This document shows positions 63,616-64,000 of a stretch of DNA of 64,000 nt, in pieces. The stretch's first letter is position 1, and every line of letters starts with the position of its first letter. Position numbers and translations under genes: made by a program. The stretch is from Streptomyces dysideae (GTDB taxonomy: Bacteria; Actinomycetota; Actinomycetes; Streptomycetales; Streptomycetaceae). The stretch is taken from positions 64,131 through 128,130 of the forward strand of contig NZ_KQ949096.1 of NCBI RefSeq assembly GCF_001514305.1, read 5' to 3'. The notes under the pieces were generated by a model. That model did no database searches and was not told the origin of the DNA. It saw only the letters and a list, made by a program, of their open reading frames with translations.

Positions 63616-64000
63616 CCGAGCTCGCCACCATGGAGTTCCACCCCCAGCCCCAGGCGGGCGAGTCCCGGCCGTGGGCCTTCCCGGCCCCCGAGCGCGGCAC
63701 CCAGGACAACGGCCTGACCGTCCTGCGCTGCCATCGCCCCGGCCAACAGGTCGTCGCCGTCGAGGTTCTCCTGGACGCGCCCCTGGAGGCCGAACCGGCC
63801 GGCTTCGACGGCGTCGCCACGATCATGGCGCGGGCCTTCTCCGAGGGCACCGACAAGCACTCCGCCGAGGACTTCGCCGCCGAGCTGGAGCGCTGCGGCG
63901 CCACCCTCGACGCGCACGCCGACCACCCCGGCGTACGGCTGAGCCTCGAGGTCCCGGCCTCCCGCCTTGCCAAGGCGCTCGCCCTGCTCGCCGACGCCCT
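63612..64000 (+). CDS. M16-family peptidase, inactive partner (partial, cut by window end)
   Basis: From the GTG at 63612 the first 129 residues are visible: NGLTVLRCHRPGQQVVAVEV, GFDGVATIMARAFSEGTDKH and FAAELERCGATLDAHADHPG. This is an M16 N-terminus in which the HxxEH position reads ATIMARA, so the zinc site is absent. It overlaps the preceding gene by 4 bp and would form the heterodimer partner. The remainder lies outside the window. Confidence 0.88.
   Translation, partial: MTELATMEFHPQPQAGESRPWAFPAPERGTQDNGLTVLRCHRPGQQVVAVEVLLDAPLEAEPAGFDGVATIMARAFSEGTDKHSAEDFAAELERCGATLDAHADHPGVRLSLEVPASRLAKALALLADA

Overview
The window is high-GC actinobacterial DNA that looks like a Streptomyces chromosome. 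The right part carries the developmental GntR regulator whiH directly before the principal sigma factor hrdB, then a trypsin-like protease, parE, and later parC. That gene order is known from Streptomyces coelicolor and relatives. GTG starts, 4-bp start/stop overlaps and long GC-rich hairpin terminators are common throughout. No rRNA, tRNA or CRISPR array was recognised.

Positions 1 to about 24,900 form an accessory, heavily rearranged region. It opens with an IS3 transposase whose core is replaced by part of an IS1182-type transposase. It holds three intact AraC-type regulators (1490-2347, 5350-6408, 19580-20446) and a decayed fourth. It also has an SsgA-like/WhiB-like regulator pair, a frameshifted second SsgA-like gene, two LuxR-type HTH tails cut off from their proteins, a GPR1/FUN34/YaaH membrane protein and a Dps-like ferritin. 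A run of small-molecule metabolism genes (esterase, amidohydrolase, isochorismatase-like hydrolase, DoxX, DUF1275, MFS exporter) lies between 11.3 and 18.6 kb. A flavin pair (FMN reductase plus LLM oxidoreductase) and a TetR regulator with two near-identical palindromic operators close the region. Remnants include a tyrosine recombinase, an AbiEii-type toxin, an LtrA protein, a flavin disulfide reductase, two alpha/beta hydrolases and a DUF4096-like protein. A similar 20-nt motif precedes the amidohydrolase, the exporter and the third AraC gene, which suggests one small regulon.

From rnhB (24,975) to the end the sequence looks like conserved core. It contains rnhB, two conserved unknowns, recQ with a truncated inverted copy of itself, a DUF4192 gene, a frameshifted glycogen debranching-like gene and a NUDIX regulator. 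An ABC ATPase-permease fusion, whiH, hrdB, a secreted protease and parE follow. Next come a DUF1453/histidine kinase/response regulator operon, a DUF485-symporter pair, and a CitA/CitB-type system with two response regulators. An iron-box-controlled sucrase/ferredoxin-like gene precedes two divergent citrate synthase genes, one with an N-terminal HTH. The window ends with two 79-aa paralogs, a DUF6082 protein, a CobW-family GTPase, parC and an M16 peptidase pair, the second cut by the window end.

All calls come from reading translated sequence, motifs and context by eye; no database search was run. Family names are recognition-based. Promoter and operator calls are motif matches only.
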